Shown here: positions 9,541-16,175 of the stretch, one piece after another
Layout of the letters: each line of letters opens with the position of its first letter
Position numbering within the stretch: the first letter of the stretch is position 1
Source of the DNA: Collinsella sp. AF23-2
GTDB lineage: Bacteria > Actinomycetota > Coriobacteriia > Coriobacteriales > Coriobacteriaceae
Direction of reading: 5' to 3'
NCBI RefSeq assembly: GCF_003459245.1
Contig: NZ_QRVG01000014.1
Location: 4,141 to 32,007, forward strand
Length of the DNA: 27,867 bases
The notes under the pieces: model-generated
What the model was told of the DNA's origin: nothing
The model's database searches: none
What the model saw: only the letters and a program-made list of their open reading frames with translations
Position numbers and translations under genes: made by a program

Positions 9541-10593
9541 ATGAATCCCAGGACTAAATCTCAGGACATTCGCGACTTGAGCCAAAACGATATTCGCGAG
9601 CTCGTGGCCGAACTTGGCCAGCCCGCCTTCCGCGCCAAGCAACTCATCGAGTGGGTCTTTGAGAAGAACGTTTGTTCGTTTGACGATATGACCAACCTTC
9701 CCAAGGCTTTCCGCGAACAGCTTAAAGAGGCGTTTGCCTTTGATACGCCGACCGAACTCACCAAGCAGGTTTCCAAAGATGGCTCTCGCAAGTATCTGCT
9801 CGAGTACCACGACGGCATTTCCGTCGAGACCGTCGGTATGCCCCGTCGAAACAAGCTTTCCGTCTGCGTTTCCACCCAGGCAGGCTGTGGCATGGGCTGC
9901 GCCTTTTGCGCTACCGGTCTCAACGGCCTTAAGCGTTCTCTGACAGCTCAAGAGATCGTCGACCAGGTACTTCATGTATCCAACGACTTTGGCGAGCGCG
10001 CCACGAGCGTTGTCTTCATGGGCCAGGGCGAGCCGTTTGCCAACTACGACGAGGTTCTCAAGGCGCTGCGAATCCTCAACGACCCCGACGGCATCGGTAT
10101 CGGCGCTCGTCACCTCACCGTCTCTACCAGCGGCGTTATTCCCGGTATTCGCAAATTTGCCGACATCCCCGAGCAATTCACGCTTGCCGTTTCCCTGCAT
10201 TCCGCCATCCAGTCGACGCGCAATAAGCTCATGCCCGGTGTTAAGAAGTACACGCTGCTTCGCCTTCACGAAGCGCTTCAGCTCTACACCGAGAAGACTG
10301 GCCGCCGCCCGACCTATGAGTATGCCATGATCGAAGGCGTCAACGATACGAATCCCGAGATGCAGGCGCTCTGCGACTTCTGCGAGGGAACGCTGTGCCA
10401 CGTTAACCTCATTCAGCTTAACGACATCGAGGGCAGCCCGCTCAAGCCGTCGCCGATTCATAAGGTTGAGGATCTTCAGCGTCGTCTTGAGTCCCGTGGC
10501 ATCGAGACCACGATCCGTAACTCCCGTGGTAACGATATTGACGCCGCTTGCGGACAGCTGAAGCAGCGCTTCAAAGTTCAGAAGAACGCATAG
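9541..10593 (+). CDS. rlmN: Dual-specificity 23S rRNA/tRNA adenine C2-methyltransferase RlmN
   Basis: This 350-aa radical-SAM enzyme methylates C2 of A2503 (E. coli numbering) in 23S rRNA and A37 of some tRNAs. The CxxxCxxC cluster motif is AGCGMGCAFC (C116, C120, C123). The two further cysteines that define the family are present: C109 (SVCVSTQ) and C337 (DAACGQL), which carries the methyl/methylene intermediate. MGQGEPFANYD (160-170) is the usual SAM-domain motif. Length matches the family. Only a weak AAAGG lies before the ATG. Codons end in T more often than in the flanking genes, and a sampled line (9661-9720) is 48% GC against about 60% in gyrB. It is transcribed toward the parAB unit and ends in its own terminator. 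Confidence 0.96.
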   Translation: MNPRTKSQDIRDLSQNDIRELVAELGQPAFRAKQLIEWVFEKNVCSFDDMTNLPKAFREQLKEAFAFDTPTELTKQVSKDGSRKYLLEYHDGISVETVGMPRRNKLSVCVSTQAGCGMGCAFCATGLNGLKRSLTAQEIVDQVLHVSNDFGERATSVVFMGQGEPFANYDEVLKALRILNDPDGIGIGARHLTVSTSGVIPGIRKFADIPEQFTLAVSLHSAIQSTRNKLMPGVKKYTLLRLHEALQLYTEKTGRRPTYEYAMIEGVNDTNPEMQALCDFCEGTLCHVNLIQLNDIEGSPLKPSPIHKVEDLQRRLESRGIETTIRNSRGNDIDAACGQLKQRFKVQKNA

Positions 10594-10611
10594 GGGAGTC
10601 GCACCCCAAAA

Positions 10612-10627
10612 CGTTTCATGTGAAACA
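10612..10627. other. Degenerate parS-like palindrome
   Basis: The 16-mer CGTTTCATGTGAAACA, read on the plus strand, differs from the parS consensus TGTTTCACGTGAAACA at two positions: the first base, and the central C, which is T here. It lies 19 bp after the rlmN stop and just before the rlmN terminator. Three perfect sites occur 2.2 kb away, so it may be a weak fourth ParB site. Confidence 0.5.
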
Positions 10628-10630
10628 TGA

Positions 10631-10675
10631 ACGACCCCGGTTGCAGAATATGCAAGCGGGGTCGTTTCATTTATT
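10631..10675 (+). terminator. Intrinsic terminator of rlmN
   Basis: A 9-bp perfect stem, ACGACCCCG (10631-10639) with CGGGGTCGT (10657-10665), extends inward through TTGC/GCAA and is followed by a T-rich stretch (TTCATTTATT). Confidence 0.85.
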
Positions 10676-10717
10676 GACCTCAATTTTGGACCGTTGCTAG
10701 CTTTCCCATTTTTTACG

Positions 10718-10762
10718 GACAAAATAAGCGGCCTTTGTCTCATGAATCAGACAAGGGCCGCT
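10718..10762 (-). terminator. Intrinsic terminator of the parA-parB unit
   Basis: On the minus strand a 14-bp stem with one wobble pair (arms at 10762-10749 and 10740-10727) closes an 8-nt loop and is followed by TTATTTTG. It lies 30 bp past the last gene of the parAB unit and faces the rlmN terminator, so transcription from both sides is insulated. Confidence 0.82.
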
Positions 10763-10782
10763 CAAAATATGCAGGGTAATTG

Positions 10783-10794
10783 TTAGGTACCTAA
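10783..10794. repeat. 12-bp palindrome TTAGGTACCTAA, copy 1
   Basis: This perfect palindrome overlaps the stop codon of the small membrane-protein gene. An identical copy stands upstream of jag at 14287-14298, and the shared block is 13 bp (GTTAGGTACCTAA). I do not recognise a binding protein. Confidence 0.55.
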
Positions 10795-11045
10795 TAGCCT
10801 ACATTTTCCCATTGGTTGCTAACCCAACCTTGATTAATCTTAGGATTTTTCGTTACCTGAGCAGTGCGCATGGCAACATCTTCTGTCATAACATCCATTT
10901 TCTTCTTGGAAGTATCGACAATATCCCACGCACCACGAAGCAAACGACCTCGAAGTTCATCGTCTGTCGCGATCTTATAGCCAGCAAAGGCACCAGCCGC
11001 GACAGTCGTCACCAATGCAATCGCAGTTAAAATCTTATTCCTCAT
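10791..11045 (-). CDS. Small membrane-anchored protein following parB (YtxH-like)
   Basis: The 84-aa protein begins with a basic MRNK, then a hydrophobic segment at about residues 5-25, then a mostly charged tail with DDELRGRLLRGAWDIVD (30-46). It resembles short YtxH-like proteins: one N-terminal anchor and a cytoplasmic helical tail. The ATG at 11045 has a strong AAGGAGG 5 nt upstream; an in-frame upstream start at 11063 would lie within parB and is less likely. The gene overlaps the end of parB by 11 bp, so it is probably translationally coupled to it. A link to ParB or segregation is inferred only from that coupling. GC is low, like parA and parB. Confidence 0.7.
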   Translation of the reverse strand: MRNKILTAIALVTTVAAGAFAGYKIATDDELRGRLLRGAWDIVDTSKKKMDVMTEDVAMRTAQVTKNPKINQGWVSNQWENVGY

Positions 11046-11940
11046 CTTGGCCTCCTTGATCAAACTGAATCATTTCACCAAGAATACGAGAGAGCTCTTC
11101 CTCGTCTTTAAACTCAATCTCAATCTTATTCTTTCCACGCGAGCTCTTCACGCGCACGTTGGTATTAAATACCTGACGAAGTACACGCGCAGCCTTTTTA
11201 AAAGACTGAGGCGTTGCAGGCCTCGGTGTCTTAGGTGTCTCTCCGGCAGAAAACAACGGAGCAAGATTTTCTGTCGCTCTAACGGAAAGGCCTTCTGCAA
11301 CAACCTTCTCAGCAAGTCGAATCCTTGCATCTTCATATGGAACTGCAAGAATCGCTCTCGCATGGCCAGCAGTAAGCTTGCCCTCGAAAATCATCTGCTG
11401 TACGACTTCGGGAAGATCTAGCAAACGAAGTGAATTTGTAATTGCAGAACGAGACTTACTGACAGCCTTTGATAACGCCTCTTGTGTCATACCGCTAGCA
11501 TCAATGAGCTGACGATAACCCTTCGCCTCTTCGACGGGATTCAAATCAGAACGCTGAAGATTCTCGATAAGAGCAAGAGCGAGCATCTCCTCATCATTAA
11601 CTTCCTTAATGATGACAGGCAGTTCCTCAAGACCAGCAAGCTTTGACGCCTGGTAACGACGCTCACCAGCGATGATCTCATAGCCGTTTCCATGCTTTCG
11701 AACCAAAAGCGGCTGCAAAACGCCATGTTCTTGGATTGACTCACTCAACTCTCGAAGTTCAGTTTCGTTAAAGTGAATTCGCGGCTGGTTAGGGTTGGGA
11801 ACAATATCCTCAATAGGTAGTTTTGTTTCAGATGCGGCATTTGAAGCAGATGCAGCCGAACCACCGGTCTCATACTCGGCCTCTGAGACCAAAGCATTGA
11901 GTCCACGTCCCAATCCGCCACGTTTCTTTACACTAGGCAC
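11035..11940 (-). CDS. parB: Chromosome-partitioning protein ParB (Spo0J)
   Basis: This 301-aa CTP-dependent DNA clamp loads at parS and spreads on DNA around the origin. The N-terminal KKRGGLGRGLNALV (5-18) is the ParA-stimulating peptide. The CTP-binding domain carries GERRYQ (92-97) and ENLQRSDLNPVEEA (126-139). A helix-turn-helix spans about 152-174 and a C-terminal dimerisation region about 245-301. The start is GTG with AGAGGTGA upstream, inside the end of parA (8-bp overlap), indicating coupled translation. Three perfect parS sites lie just upstream of parA. A sampled line (11581-11640) is 45% GC, lower than neighbouring operons. Confidence 0.96.
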   Translation of the reverse strand: MPSVKKRGGLGRGLNALVSEAEYETGGSAASASNAASETKLPIEDIVPNPNQPRIHFNETELRELSESIQEHGVLQPLLVRKHGNGYEIIAGERRYQASKLAGLEELPVIIKEVNDEEMLALALIENLQRSDLNPVEEAKGYRQLIDASGMTQEALSKAVSKSRSAITNSLRLLDLPEVVQQMIFEGKLTAGHARAILAVPYEDARIRLAEKVVAEGLSVRATENLAPLFSAGETPKTPRPATPQSFKKAARVLRQVFNTNVRVKSSRGKNKIEIEFKDEEELSRILGEMIQFDQGGQDEE

Positions 11941-12733
11941 GCTTGATCACCTCTTTTGCAAGGTTCATATACGCTTTTGCACCCTTATTTTGAGGTGCAT
12001 AGGTAATTACCGGTTCTCCAAAAGACGGAGCTTCGGAGATTTTAACCGTACGGGGGATCAGCGTTTTAAACGCCTTATCACCAAAGTACGATTGAACCTC
12101 CTCAACAACTTGATTCGATAGAGAAGTACGTGAGTCATACATGGTCATAAGCACGCCATAGGTGTCTAAGCCCTTGTTCAGACGTGATTTGACCATCTTC
12201 ATTGACTCAAGCAGCTTCGTAACGCCCTCGAGTGCGTAATACTCGCACTGGATTGGAATCAAAACGCTATCTGCTGCGGTCAAGGCATTGATAGTAAGCA
12301 GGCCGAGCGAAGGAGGACAGTCAATGAAAATAAAATCGAACTCGTCCTGAATCGGCTCAAGCAAATCTTTGAGGCGGGTTTCACGAGCAATTGCGCTTAC
12401 GAGCTCAATTTCGGCACCTGCAAGCTGAATCGTAGCTGGAATTACGAATACCTTTTTGCAATTTGTATCAAGAACAAGCGATTCTGCCGGCACATCATTC
12501 AACAATGCATCATAGATGCAGTGATCAAGGTCTTCTTTTTCAATTCCAAATCCACTGGTACTGTTTCCCTGCGGATCAAAATCGACAATCAGTGTCTTAC
12601 GACCCTGCTCACCCAGTGCTGCTGCAAGGTTTACAGCCGTCGTTGACTTACCGACGCCGCCTTTTTGATTGATGATTGCAATGATACGCGTGTCTTTTGC
12701 GTTCTTAGAACGCTTAACGTCGCGAAATCCCAC
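11933..12733 (-). CDS. parA: Chromosome-partitioning ATPase ParA (Soj)
   Basis: This 266-aa deviant-Walker ATPase binds nucleoid DNA in its ATP form and moves ParB-parS complexes; in Bacillus, Soj also controls DnaA. The Walker A is KGGVGKST (24-31, signature Lys24), DFDPQGN follows, and the Walker B region is FIFIDCPPSLG. Length is typical for chromosomal ParA. The start is GTG preceded by AGGAGG at close spacing. It is the first gene of parA-parB-small membrane protein. The leader contains three parS sites, so ParB could repress or otherwise modulate its own operon. GC is low (a sampled line, 12301-12360, is 48%). Confidence 0.96.
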   Translation of the reverse strand: MGFRDVKRSKNAKDTRIIAIINQKGGVGKSTTAVNLAAALGEQGRKTLIVDFDPQGNSTSGFGIEKEDLDHCIYDALLNDVPAESLVLDTNCKKVFVIPATIQLAGAEIELVSAIARETRLKDLLEPIQDEFDFIFIDCPPSLGLLTINALTAADSVLIPIQCEYYALEGVTKLLESMKMVKSRLNKGLDTYGVLMTMYDSRTSLSNQVVEEVQSYFGDKAFKTLIPRTVKISEAPSFGEPVITYAPQNKGAKAYMNLAKEVIKRA

Positions 12734-12772
12734 GGTCCCTCCTGGTGTGTATTAAAGCTGTCAAACGGAGGA

Positions 12773-12788
12773 TGTTTCACGTGAAACA
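12773..12788. other. parS site 1
   Basis: Perfect match to the 16-bp parS palindrome TGTTTCACGTGAAACA, 39 bp upstream of the parA start codon. ParB binds this sequence in most bacteria with chromosomal ParABS. Confidence 0.95.
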
Positions 12789-12811
12789 TTCCGATTCGAT
12801 ATCAACCGCCA

Positions 12812-12827
12812 TGTTTCACGTGAAACA
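12812..12827. other. parS site 2
   Basis: Perfect TGTTTCACGTGAAACA, exactly 39 bp from site 1 measured start to start. Confidence 0.95.
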
Positions 12828-12850
12828 TTGCAAGTTGTTAGTATCCATTA

Positions 12851-12866
12851 TGTTTCACGTGAAACA
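12851..12866. other. parS site 3
   Basis: Perfect TGTTTCACGTGAAACA, exactly 39 bp from site 2 and one base past the rsmG stop codon. Confidence 0.95.
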
Positions 12867-12867
12867 T

Positions 12868-13605
12868 CTAGGCAAGCGGATTCTTCTTAGCCATGCCATT
12901 TGCACGAGGCAATGAAACGGATGCTGGATGACTCTTCTTGAGAACAATGAACTCCCTGTGGCCCAAGCCCTCAGGCAAATCGATTGCGTCATTAAGAAGC
13001 AAAGTGAAGCCGCAAATCTTAGCTGCCGACATGCCGGAAACTAGCTCCTCATCCGAAGGATTACCCTTGGTGATAACAAATAGACCTCCATCCTTGAGGA
13101 ACGGAGCCGCATACTCAACAAGAATCGGTAGAGGGGCAAGTGCGCGGGCGGTTACGACAGAAAACTGCTTCTTATGGCTTCGAGCATATTCTTCAAGGCG
13201 ATCATGAATCGCATGAGCATGTTTCAACCCAAGAGCATGAACAAAAGAATTGACGGCATCAACCTTCTTACCAACAGAGTCAATATAAGTAGCTTTACGA
13301 TGCGTGGTTATGGTTAACGGAATACCAGGGAAGCCCGCACCTGTCCCCATATCGAGCAAAGCTCCCTCAGGAGCCTTATTGATATAGGGGAGCAAAACAA
13401 GTGAGTCGAGGATATGAAGTACCGCAGCATCTTCTACGTTAAGAATACGGGTGAGATTAGTTGTCTTATTTGTTTCCAGAACCAAATCCAAATGCTGAAT
13501 ACATTTCCTCAGCTCAACATCAGATACGCTCAAGGAATACTCTTTGCAATAGGAAGTTAGACGAGTCAACATCTCGTCAGCTTGCTGATCAGTAAGTACT
13601 AACAA
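12868..13605 (-). CDS. rsmG: 16S rRNA (guanine-N7) methyltransferase RsmG (GidB)
   Basis: This SAM-dependent enzyme methylates N7 of G527 (E. coli numbering) in 16S rRNA. The SAM motif LLDMGTGAGFPGIPL (83-97) and the later VVTARALAPL are typical. The chosen TTG start at 13605 has AAAGGAG at 6-nt spacing and gives 245 aa, close to the family length. The frame is open upstream to a TTG at 13653, but that extension would start inside the T-tract of the preceding terminator and has no ribosome-binding site. A basic 20-residue tail (HPASVSLPRANGMAKKNPLA) is slightly longer than usual. The gene precedes parA, the usual rsmG-parA-parB order. The DNA is low in GC (a sampled line, 13441-13500, is 35%). 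Confidence 0.95.
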   Translation of the reverse strand: MLVLTDQQADEMLTRLTSYCKEYSLSVSDVELRKCIQHLDLVLETNKTTNLTRILNVEDAAVLHILDSLVLLPYINKAPEGALLDMGTGAGFPGIPLTITTHRKATYIDSVGKKVDAVNSFVHALGLKHAHAIHDRLEEYARSHKKQFSVVTARALAPLPILVEYAAPFLKDGGLFVITKGNPSDEELVSGMSAAKICGFTLLLNDAIDLPEGLGHREFIVLKKSHPASVSLPRANGMAKKNPLA

Positions 13606-13651
13606 CGAAAGCTCCTTTCTGACAAAAATCAGTGTATCGAGAACTTTTGAC

Positions 13652-13683
13652 AAAAAAAGGGGACGTGGAAACCACGTCCCCTT
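13652..13683 (-). terminator. Intrinsic terminator of the rpmH-rnpA-yidD-yidC-jag unit
   Basis: A 12-bp perfect stem (arms 13683-13672 and 13668-13657, sequence AAGGGGACGTGG) with a 3-nt loop is followed on the minus strand by seven T. It lies 18 bp past the jag stop and marks the shift to low-GC DNA. Confidence 0.93.
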
Positions 13684-13701
13684 AGCATAAGCTCGAGCAG
13701 A

Positions 13702-14271
13702 TTATCGAGCAACAATCACCACATGGCGATCAGGGTCAGAACCCTCAGAATGAGTATCGACGGCATCATTGCCACGAAGTGCAATGTGAACCAGTCGACG
13801 CTCATAGGCATTCATGGGCGGAAGCGAAACACTCTTATGAGTGCGGATGGCACGCTCGGCTGCAGACTGAGCCATGGAGGCAACCTTGTCCTGACGGCGG
13901 CTCTTGTATCCCTCGACGTCCACTACAACCGGATACCTAAAGCCAAGCTTGCGGCTCACTAGCAAAGAGAACATAACCTGAAGGGCATCAAGGGTGCGAC
14001 CATGACGGCCAATGAGAACAGCAAGGTCGGGAGCCGTTACATCCAGAATCAGCTCACCCTCGTCGCCCTCATACTCATCGATAGGAGAGTTGGCGGCATC
14101 GAAGTGCGAAAGGATGGAACGCAGGATGGAAATCGCGACATCGGCAATGGTGTCGAGTTCCTCGTCGGTCAGCTCTTCACCGGCCTTGTAGCGCTGTGCA
14201 ATCTCGGGATAATCGCCCGCGACCTGCGGGGCAACCTCCTCAAGCATATCCTCGATGATCTCTTCAGACAT
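13702..14271 (-). CDS. jag: RNA-binding protein Jag/KhpB (KH and R3H domains)
   Basis: The 189-aa protein has an acidic N-terminus (1-60), a KH domain at about 74-122 with the GxxG loop IGRHGRTLDALQ (87-98), and an R3H domain at about 125-189 with MNAYERRLVHIAL. KhpB binds many RNAs, often with KhpA, and influences cell division and envelope functions in Gram-positive bacteria. The separate Jag_N domain found in Firmicute proteins is absent; the acidic leader takes its place. The ATG at 14271 has GGAG at 6-nt spacing; a TTG at 14283 would overlap that site and is rejected. It follows yidC, the standard arrangement. A 12-bp palindrome lies just upstream. Confidence 0.93.
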   Translation of the reverse strand: MSEEIIEDMLEEVAPQVAGDYPEIAQRYKAGEELTDEELDTIADVAISILRSILSHFDAANSPIDEYEGDEGELILDVTAPDLAVLIGRHGRTLDALQVMFSLLVSRKLGFRYPVVVDVEGYKSRRQDKVASMAQSAAERAIRTHKSVSLPPMNAYERRLVHIALRGNDAVDTHSEGSDPDRHVVIVAR

Positions 14272-14286
14272 AACGTACTCCAAAAG

Positions 14287-14298
14287 TTAGGTACCTAA
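14287..14298. repeat. 12-bp palindrome TTAGGTACCTAA, copy 2
   Basis: Perfect palindrome in the 44-bp gap between yidC and jag, just upstream of the jag ribosome-binding site. It is identical to the copy at 10783-10794. A regulatory or RNA-level role is possible but unproven. Confidence 0.55.
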
Positions 14299-14315
14299 AT
14301 AAGATTGATATCCCG

Positions 14316-15086
14316 CTACTTCTTCTTGTGCGGGCGCGGCTTCTTCTCGCGACGAGTGACCTCAACCTGCAGCGGCGCGTTCTTAAGGCGCTCCTCCTCA
14401 TCGGCCTTCGCCTTGTCGATGACCTTCTGCGTCACAAAAATCTGCTGGATAACCTGCCAAGCAGACGAGACGTCGTAGTACAGCAGAACACCAACGGGAA
14501 GGCTCCAGCCCATCCAAAGCATCATGACCGTCATGACAACGGCCATCATACGCATGCTCTGAGCCTGCTGGCCGGTCTGGTTGCGCGACATATAGAGCTG
14601 CGGAATCAGGGTCAGGACAGCGAACAGGATCAGGCAGACCAGCGCAGGCAGCGCGACCATAAAGCCATCGGCAAAGGAGGCACTCGGCGTGGTGGTCAGG
14701 TCGGGCAGAATATTAAAGAACGAGAACGTGCCGTCGTTAAAGTAGTCCGGCAGGTTACGCAGCAGCGTAAATAGGGCGAACAGGACAGGCATCTGAATCA
14801 ACAGCGGCAGACAACCAGCCATCGGGTTGAACTTGTTCTCGCTGTAGAACTTCTGCATTTCCTCGGCCTGACGCTGGGGATCGTCGGCATAGCGCTCCTG
14901 GATCTCGAGCATCTTGGGCTGCAGCACCTGCATGCGTGCCGTCGACTTAGTCGACTTGAGCATAAGCGGCGTCAGCAGCAGACGGATGATGACCACCAGG
15001 ATGATGATGGACAGGCCCCAGTCGACCGCAAAGGTCTGGATGAGCTTGAGCAGCTCGAAAAGGATGTTAACGATCCAATCCCACAT
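14316..15086 (-). CDS. yidC: Membrane protein insertase YidC/Oxa1
   Basis: This 256-aa polytopic protein inserts and folds membrane proteins alone or with SecYEG. Hydrophobic segments lie at about 22-45, 92-112, 143-170 and 180-220. The first contains the conserved groove Arg (VVIIRLLLTPLML). The charged cytoplasmic loop with QPKMLEIQERYADDPQRQAEEM (split as a coiled hairpin) follows, then FNPMAGCLPLLIQMPVLFAL, a hallmark of the family. The tail is very basic (KKPRPHKKK), as in ribosome-binding Gram-positive YidC. The large periplasmic domain of E. coli YidC is absent, and there is no lipobox. The ATG follows GGAGG at about 9 nt. It sits in the conserved rnpA-yidD-yidC-jag order. Confidence 0.96.
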   Translation of the reverse strand: MWDWIVNILFELLKLIQTFAVDWGLSIIILVVIIRLLLTPLMLKSTKSTARMQVLQPKMLEIQERYADDPQRQAEEMQKFYSENKFNPMAGCLPLLIQMPVLFALFTLLRNLPDYFNDGTFSFFNILPDLTTTPSASFADGFMVALPALVCLILFAVLTLIPQLYMSRNQTGQQAQSMRMMAVVMTVMMLWMGWSLPVGVLLYYDVSSAWQVIQQIFVTQKVIDKAKADEEERLKNAPLQVEVTRREKKPRPHKKK

Positions 15087-15115
15087 GTAAGTTTTCCTCC
15101 GATAGCGAGTGCCCG

Positions 15116-15340
15116 CTAGGGCACAGGGTCATAACCGCCGACGTGCAGGGGATTGCAGCGAGCGATGCGCCTCACGGCAAGCCAGCAGCCTCTCAAAACA
15201 CCGTACTTCTCAATCGCCTGGACGGCGTATTGCGAGCACGTTGGGTAATAAATGCAGGCGTCAGGCAATAAGGGCGAAATAACCTGTTGATATATGCGAA
15301 TAGGAGCGATGGCAACACGTCGCAAAACGTGATTGCTCAT
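15116..15340 (-). CDS. yidD: Membrane protein insertion efficiency factor YidD
   Basis: This 74-aa protein shows the family core IRIYQQVISPLLPDACIYYP, then TCSQYAVQAIEKYG, with the conserved cysteines, and ends in HVGGYDPVP. YidD is a small membrane-associated protein thought to help YidC-dependent insertion. The ATG overlaps the rnpA stop (ATGA, 4 bp) and has GGAGG four nt upstream, so translation is coupled to rnpA. Confidence 0.94.
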   Translation of the reverse strand: MSNHVLRRVAIAPIRIYQQVISPLLPDACIYYPTCSQYAVQAIEKYGVLRGCWLAVRRIARCNPLHVGGYDPVP

Positions 15341-15675
15341 CGCTCCTCCCCGGCAACGCCGGCGCGTTTCATAAGCGAACGCAATGCATTGTCCATCTCC
15401 TGAGGCGAAGAAACCCTCGTCTTGGGAGTTGCGAACAAGATGATGTCATAACCCGCAACGGGAAATCCACAGCTGCGGGCGGCCTCGCGCATCACACGCT
15501 TAGAACGGTTGCGCACGACAGCACAACCGAGCCGTTTAGCACCAACGAAGGCGACCCTTCCGGAGTCGCCTTCGCCAACCGATTCACATATGGTCATTCG
15601 AATCAGAGGGTGATTGAAACGACGCCCCTGACTGAACACATGCTCGAAATCTTGCCGAGACTTAATAGTCTTCAT
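15337..15675 (-). CDS. rnpA: Ribonuclease P protein component
   Basis: This 112-aa basic protein assists the RNase P RNA in maturing tRNA 5' ends. The central RNR signature is VVRNRSKRVMREAAR (about 53-67), and MKTIKSRQDFEHVFSQGRR is a typical N-terminus. The gene lies 20 bp downstream of rpmH. I see no good Shine-Dalgarno before the ATG, so translation may depend on the upstream gene. The final codons overlap yidD. Confidence 0.95.
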   Translation of the reverse strand: MKTIKSRQDFEHVFSQGRRFNHPLIRMTICESVGEGDSGRVAFVGAKRLGCAVVRNRSKRVMREAARSCGFPVAGYDIILFATPKTRVSSPQEMDNALRSLMKRAGVAGEER

Positions 15676-15695
15676 GCGAGATGTGTGTATCGCTG

Positions 15696-15830
15696 CTAGA
15701 CAGTGAGACGCTTGCGGCCCTTGGCGCGACGACGGGCGAGCACGGCACGACCACCCTTAGTGGCCATACGGGCACGGAAGCCATGGGTCTTGGCACGCTT
15801 ACGCTTATTAGGCTGATACGTACGCTTCAT
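15696..15830 (-). CDS. rpmH: 50S ribosomal protein L34
   Basis: The 44-aa protein matches bacterial L34 along its whole length: [18 protein letters not shown], then [20 protein letters not shown] and RKRLTV. It belongs to the large ribosomal subunit. The ATG at 15830 has AGGAGG at 8-nt spacing; the in-frame extension upstream is not supported. It is first in the rpmH-rnpA-yidD-yidC-jag unit and is driven by the strong promoter upstream. It is divergent from the ATPase-dnaA unit. Confidence 0.98.
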   Translation of the reverse strand: MKRTYQPNKRKRAKTHGFRARMATKGGRAVLARRRAKGRKRLTV

Positions 15831-15858
15831 CTTAAGTTCCTCCTGCTGCATTTCGAGT

Positions 15859-15876
15859 GTCCGCGGGGGCGCGGAC
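15859..15876 (-). other. GC-rich hairpin in the rpmH leader
   Basis: GTCCGCG and CGCGGAC form a 7-bp GC stem with a 4-nt loop in the mRNA leader, 28 nt before the rpmH start codon. There is no T-tract, so it is not a standard terminator. It might modulate rpmH translation or RNA stability. Confidence 0.5.
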
Positions 15877-15902
15877 GCAGATATAGACACGTGAGCTTGA
15901 AG

Positions 15903-15932
15903 ATTGTAGGGAAATCAATGTTCAAATGTCAA
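15903..15932 (-). promoter_or_regulatory. Strong sigma-70-type promoter of rpmH
   Basis: On the minus strand TTGACA (15932-15927) and TACAAT (15908-15903) are separated by 18 nt. The -35 is perfect and the -10 has one mismatch. It would transcribe the rpmH-jag unit from about 15895. Confidence 0.85.
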
Positions 15933-16029
15933 GAAATCAAAGGTAAAAGGTTGCGCAGTTCACACGGTTCCCCCATAAGCCGAGCTCGATTTAGCGGTGC
16001 ATGGCAACTTTTCACGATATTTCATCGAG

Positions 16030-16038
16030 TTTTCAACA
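16030..16038 (+). other. DnaA-box-like site TTTTCAACA (1)
   Basis: Differs from the classical TTATCCACA at positions 3 and 6. It lies in the extended context GAGTTTTCAACAGGT, shared by other copies around dnaA. Confidence 0.6.
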
Positions 16039-16082
16039 GGTCATGTTGGCAATGTTGAGAACTTTTCGTCCGTTTTCCAAAG

Positions 16083-16091
16083 TTTTCAACA
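16083..16091 (+). other. DnaA-box-like site TTTTCAACA (2)
   Basis: Context AAGTTTTCAACAGGT, matching the extended consensus of the other copies; 53 bp from site 1. Confidence 0.6.
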
Positions 16092-16175
16092 GGTTTTGAA
16101 AAGTTGTCGAAAGATGAGAAACATTGCACGGTGAGCTACTATTTGTTCGAAACCTTTTGAAAGATTGCGAGCGGC

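Larger units (their letters stand above)
15961..16175. other. Left part of the presumed replication origin (rpmH-ATPase intergenic region)
   Basis: No gene is visible between the rpmH start and 16176 (345 bp). Beyond the rpmH promoter and leader hairpin, the part from about 16000 to 16150 is AT-rich and full of related repeats. It has two perfect TTTTCAACA boxes, variants TGTTGAGAA (16053-16061, minus-strand box with one mismatch) and TTTTCCAAA (16073-16081), and TTTTGAAAAGTTGTCGAAAG at 16094-16113. The last recurs with few changes on the other side of dnaA (19284-19304). Box clusters flanking dnaA are typical of bipartite origins as in Bacillus. Confidence 0.65.

Noticed and set aside
9445..10743. 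Minus-strand open frame opposite rlmN
   Set aside because: Antisense to a certain gene; it also crosses the rlmN terminator.
12375..12390. GTTTCACGAGCAA, half-site of parS inside parA
   Set aside because: Only one half of the palindrome matches.
13606..13653. N-terminal extension of rsmG from TTG at 13653
   Set aside because: It would begin in the T-tract of the upstream terminator and lacks a ribosome-binding site; the start at 13605 has one.
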